From: Chryseobacterium gleum
Lineage (GTDB): Bacteria > Bacteroidota > Bacteroidia > Flavobacteriales_D > Crocinitomicaceae
NCBI GenBank assembly: GCA_943326315.2
Contig: CALPSU020000098.1
Location: forward strand, 1 to 8,478
Reading direction: 5' to 3'
DNA length: 8,478 nt
Part shown: positions 6,240 to 8,478 of the stretch, piece after piece
Layout of the letters: each line of letters opens with the position of its first letter
Numbering within the stretch: position 1 is the first letter of the stretch
Program-made: the position numbers and the translations under genes
Notes under the pieces: model-generated
Told to the model about the DNA's origin: nothing
Seen by the model: only the letters and a program-made list of their open reading frames with translations
The model's database searches: none

Positions 6240-8478
6240 CTATCTAATCACATTTACATGTCCAACATTTTCATGTTTTTGAGAATTCATAGAATCTGTA
6301 ATTGATAATTTCCAAGTGTAAGTTCCATCTGGTGATTTGTTTTCCTTATAATATCCATTCCATCCTTCTTCAATTTGGTGAGTTTCATAAATGATTTCTC
6401 CCCAACGATTGAAAATAGTAAAAGTGTATTTTTTGTTATCATAACCAGAAGAAAAAACAGGTTTGAAAATGTTATTGAATTCATCAAAATCGGGTGTGAA
6501 TGAATTCGGAACATAATAAATAAGTTGGGGTGAATAAGTTATAGGTTTTGTAATCGAATCTTTACAGCCATGTTCTGAATATGCATATAATGTAACTTGA
6601 TAGATAGTTTTATTAAATTCATTTGTATTTAAATATTCATGCATACTATTCGGGATTGAATCGTATTCGGAACCATCACCAAAATCCCAACGAAAGGTGT
6701 TGGAAGATATAGAGTTATTCCAAAAATGGGTAGTGTTTTTTAGGTTTGACAGCTCGTAATCATCTGCAGTAAAATCTGCAATAGGATTTGGGAAAATACA
6801 TATGAAATTTGAAGCCGATACCGAAGTTGTACATCTTTGTGCGCTTATTATTTTTAACTCTAAATCATAGCAACCTTCGTTTTCAAAAGTTGTAAAAAAT
6901 GGTTCGCAATTTTTTAATATTTTTCCATCTGAAAATGTCCAAATACATTGCTCACTTAGATTAGATTTACAATCTAACAAAACACTATTTCCTTTACAGC
7001 TATATGTAGGAGGAGGTAAATCTATCATGGGTAATTGGTTTGCTGTAAGTTCAACGTCTTTACTTGAGGTGCATCCATTAATATCTGTTATGGTAACGGT
7101 ATAAATTCCGATTCCTAATTTTGAGATTTGTATTTCATTTTGGATTGGGGTAGTATTCCAAGAATATCGGTATCTAGGTGTACCTCCATTTGCATGAGCT
7201 TCAATTATTCCATCTTTTGCTCCAATGCAACTTACACCATTATTAAAAAAATTTGAAATTACATTTGCTTCAGAAATTAATATGTTTGGTTGAGAAACAA
7301 TAATTTCAGTATTAAATAAGCAACCATTTAGATCTTTTATTTGGACAATATACTTTCCTGCTCCGATTCCGTATACAGTTTCATTTGTAGAGATGGTAAT
7401 TCCAGATATATCCATCCATAAATAGGTGTAAGCAGGCGTTCCACCATTTGCTGTAGCTTTTATGATGCCATCAATAGAATTATAGCAACTTACATTTTGT
7501 CCATTATAGTTTGAAATGACTGAAGTTATCCCAATTAATTGTTGAGGTTCTTGAATAATAATGCTTGTGTCTATATTACAGCCATTAACATCAGTGATTA
7601 AAACGTTGTATTTTCCTTTAGGTAAAGAAGAAGGGTCTTCCAAAGTTGATATAATATTTCCGTTTATATCCGTCCATTTGTATCGGTATCCTGGTATCCC
7701 TCCAGCTACTGAAAGATTTATTCCACCGTCTGAAGCTCCATAACAAGAAATTTGTTGACCATTATAATTAGTAGATACATGAAGGTTAACATTTATTTTT
7801 GTTGGATCTTTTAGTGTAATACTATTTGATGCTAGGCAATTATTTTCGTCGATAACTTGTATGGTGTATATTCCAGCTGGTAAGTCACTAGCGATTTGAT
7901 TTGTACTTACAATTATTCCATCTTTATTTATCCAATTATAGAAATAGTTTGGAACACCGCCAGTTACAATTACAGAAACACTTCCGTCAGACGCTCCATA
8001 ACAGCTAATGTTTTCCCCATTATAATTTGAAATTACTTGCGTGTTTGAAGAGATGTTTAAAGGTTGATTAATAGTAGTATTTGTAGTTGCAAAACATCCA
8101 CCCGAATTTCCATTCGCATCATGCACATTCACAGAGTAATTACCTATCAATATTCCTGTAATATCTTGTGTTGTTGCACCATTACTCCAAACGTAAGTGT
8201 AAGGTGCAGTTCCTCCAGAAACACTTAAATCTATTGCCCCAGAATTCCCTCCATTACACAATACATTTGTTTGCGTGAATGAAATAGAAATTGGAAGTGA
8301 AGGTTCAGTAATTGTGGTATTTGTAGTTGTAAAACATCCACCCGAATTTCCATTTGCATCATGCACATTCACTGAATAATTACCAGACATTAATCCTGTT
8401 ATATCTTGCGTTGTTGCACCATTACTCCAAACGTAAGTGTAAGGTGCAGTTCCTCCAGAAACACTTAAATCTATTGCC
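6240..8478 (-). CDS. Large secreted surface protein with SprB-type repeats and T9SS type B sorting domain (N-terminus outside window)
   Basis: The minus-strand frame is open from the right edge to TAG at 6240-6242, giving 745 residues of a longer protein. An ATG at 8388-8390 lies inside a repeat and is not the start. From the N-terminal side there are five repeats of 80-86 residues and a shorter sixth. Each has the SprB pattern: [S/A]-D-G-x-[I/V]-x-[L/A]-x-[V/A]-x-GG-x-P-x-Y-x-Y-x-W, then G-x-Y-x-V-x-[I/V]-x-D-x-N-G-C. Then come a PKD-like segment (about 6770-6990), a clear PKD domain with RWDFGDGS (about 6660-6700) and, from 6243 to about 6516, the C-terminal CHU_C/TIGR04131 sorting domain: YYVPNSFTPDFDEFNNIFKP, FTIFNRWGEIIYE, GWNGYY, SPDGTYTWKL. 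Type B domains send proteins through the type IX secretion system to the surface or medium. Such proteins include SprB, the gliding adhesin of Flavobacterium johnsoniae, so an adhesin role is likely but gliding itself is not shown. Two Cys per repeat may form disulfides. Confidence 0.92.
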   Translation of the reverse strand, partial: AIDLSVSGGTAPYTYVWSNGATTQDITGLMSGNYSVNVHDANGNSGGCFTTTNTTITEPSLPISISFTQTNVLCNGGNSGAIDLSVSGGTAPYTYVWSNGATTQDITGILIGNYSVNVHDANGNSGGCFATTNTTINQPLNISSNTQVISNYNGENISCYGASDGSVSVIVTGGVPNYFYNWINKDGIIVSTNQIASDLPAGIYTIQVIDENNCLASNSITLKDPTKINVNLHVSTNYNGQQISCYGASDGGINLSVAGGIPGYRYKWTDINGNIISTLEDPSSLPKGKYNVLITDVNGCNIDTSIIIQEPQQLIGITSVISNYNGQNVSCYNSIDGIIKATANGGTPAYTYLWMDISGITISTNETVYGIGAGKYIVQIKDLNGCLFNTEIIVSQPNILISEANVISNFFNNGVSCIGAKDGIIEAHANGGTPRYRYSWNTTPIQNEIQISKLGIGIYTVTITDINGCTSSKDVELTANQLPMIDLPPPTYSCKGNSVLLDCKSNLSEQCIWTFSDGKILKNCEPFFTTFENEGCYDLELKIISAQRCTTSVSASNFICIFPNPIADFTADDYELSNLKNTTHFWNNSISSNTFRWDFGDGSEYDSIPNSMHEYLNTNEFNKTIYQVTLYAYSEHGCKDSITKPITYSPQLIYYVPNSFTPDFDEFNNIFKPVFSSGYDNKKYTFTIFNRWGEIIYETHQIEEGWNGYYKENKSPDGTYTWKLSITDSMNSQKHENVGHVNVIR
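7212..8478 (-). repeat. Array of SprB-like repeat units, two subtypes
   Basis: Unit boundaries taken at the G that opens each repeat are: 8241 to beyond the edge (80 residues), 7986-8240 (85), 7728-7985 (86), 7470-7727 (86) and 7212-7469 (86). A shorter, diverged unit follows below 7212. The two outer units share the core WSNGATTQDITG and NVHDANGNSGGCF. The inner units carry instead a linker of the form SNYNGxxISCYGASD before the next unit. Unit 7986-8240 is a hybrid: core of the outer type, linker of the inner type. Confidence 0.85.
8091..8478 (-). repeat. 240-bp tandem DNA repeat, two nearly identical copies
   Basis: Bases 8091-8238 and 8331-8478 align without gaps at a distance of exactly 240 bases, with 10 mismatches by eye in 148 positions (about 93% identity). 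Bases 8170-8238 are identical to 8410-8478. The mismatches cluster in the 8124-8169 portion. The right copy runs off the window, so more copies may follow. Confidence 0.9.

Noticed and set aside
6287..6514. 75-codon minus-strand open frame inside the sorting-domain region.
   Set aside because: It is an out-of-frame shadow of the well-supported T9SS sorting domain and has no recognisable protein features.
7561..7743. 60-codon + strand open frame opposite the SprB repeats.
   Set aside because: It is antisense to two repeat units and explained by their composition; no family resemblance.
8388..8390. ATG as a start for the large minus-strand gene.
   Set aside because: The frame continues upstream to the window edge and encodes the first part of the same repeat unit, so this Met is internal.
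7212..8478. Regularly spaced repeats considered as a CRISPR array.
   Set aside because: The repeat period is 240-258 bases, in frame, and encodes SprB-like protein repeats; there are no short repeats with unique spacers.

Overview
The window is AT-rich, roughly 30% G+C by eye, and looks like a chromosome segment from a marine or freshwater Bacteroidota, most likely order Flavobacteriales. The support for this is a protein with SprB-type repeats and a type IX secretion (T9SS) type B sorting domain, start codons without Shine-Dalgarno sites but with A-rich upstream bases, a Bacteroidota-type -7 promoter box (TACCTTTG), and a phosphosulfolactate synthase of the kind found in that phylum.

Left part (1-4385, all + strand). 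The window opens in the last 58 codons of the ribosome-associated GTPase TypA/BipA, closed by a strong intrinsic terminator. A gene-poor stretch of about 285 bases follows, with a strongly G-over-C-biased core. Next come a cytosolic TPR protein and then a tight cluster behind its own promoter: phosphosulfolactate synthase (comA), a seven-bladed WD40 propeller starting at GTG 6 bases after comA, and a membrane-anchored DUF2459 protein whose ATG overlaps the WD40 stop codon (ATGA). The spacing says the last three are one operon. A functional link between sulfonate synthesis, the scaffold-like propeller and the envelope protein is inference.

Middle part (4402-6211). A minus-strand PAS sensor kinase is in visible decay. 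Its HisKA domain with the phospho-accepting histidine is missing, its N-box asparagine is replaced by tyrosine, and its G2 box is altered. Directly downstream lies the wreck of a receiver domain with two frame breaks and its central portion, including the phospho-accepting aspartate, gone. It was probably once a cytosolic hybrid histidine kinase. Divergent from it is a small XRE-type regulator with a coiled-coil tail. The 280-base space between them holds a perfect 12-bp inverted repeat.

Right part (6240-8478, - strand). The C-terminal 745 residues of a large secreted surface protein: five SprB-like repeats of 80-86 residues plus a shorter sixth, two PKD-like segments and a C-terminal T9SS type B sorting domain. 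Its start lies beyond the right edge. The two outermost repeats are almost identical as DNA, so the array is probably still expanding or shrinking by recombination.

I see no complete new defence or mobile system. The points most worth a second look are the degenerate kinase and its receiver remnant, the comA-WD40-DUF2459 operon, and a possible cysteine-hydrolase active site in the DUF2459 protein.
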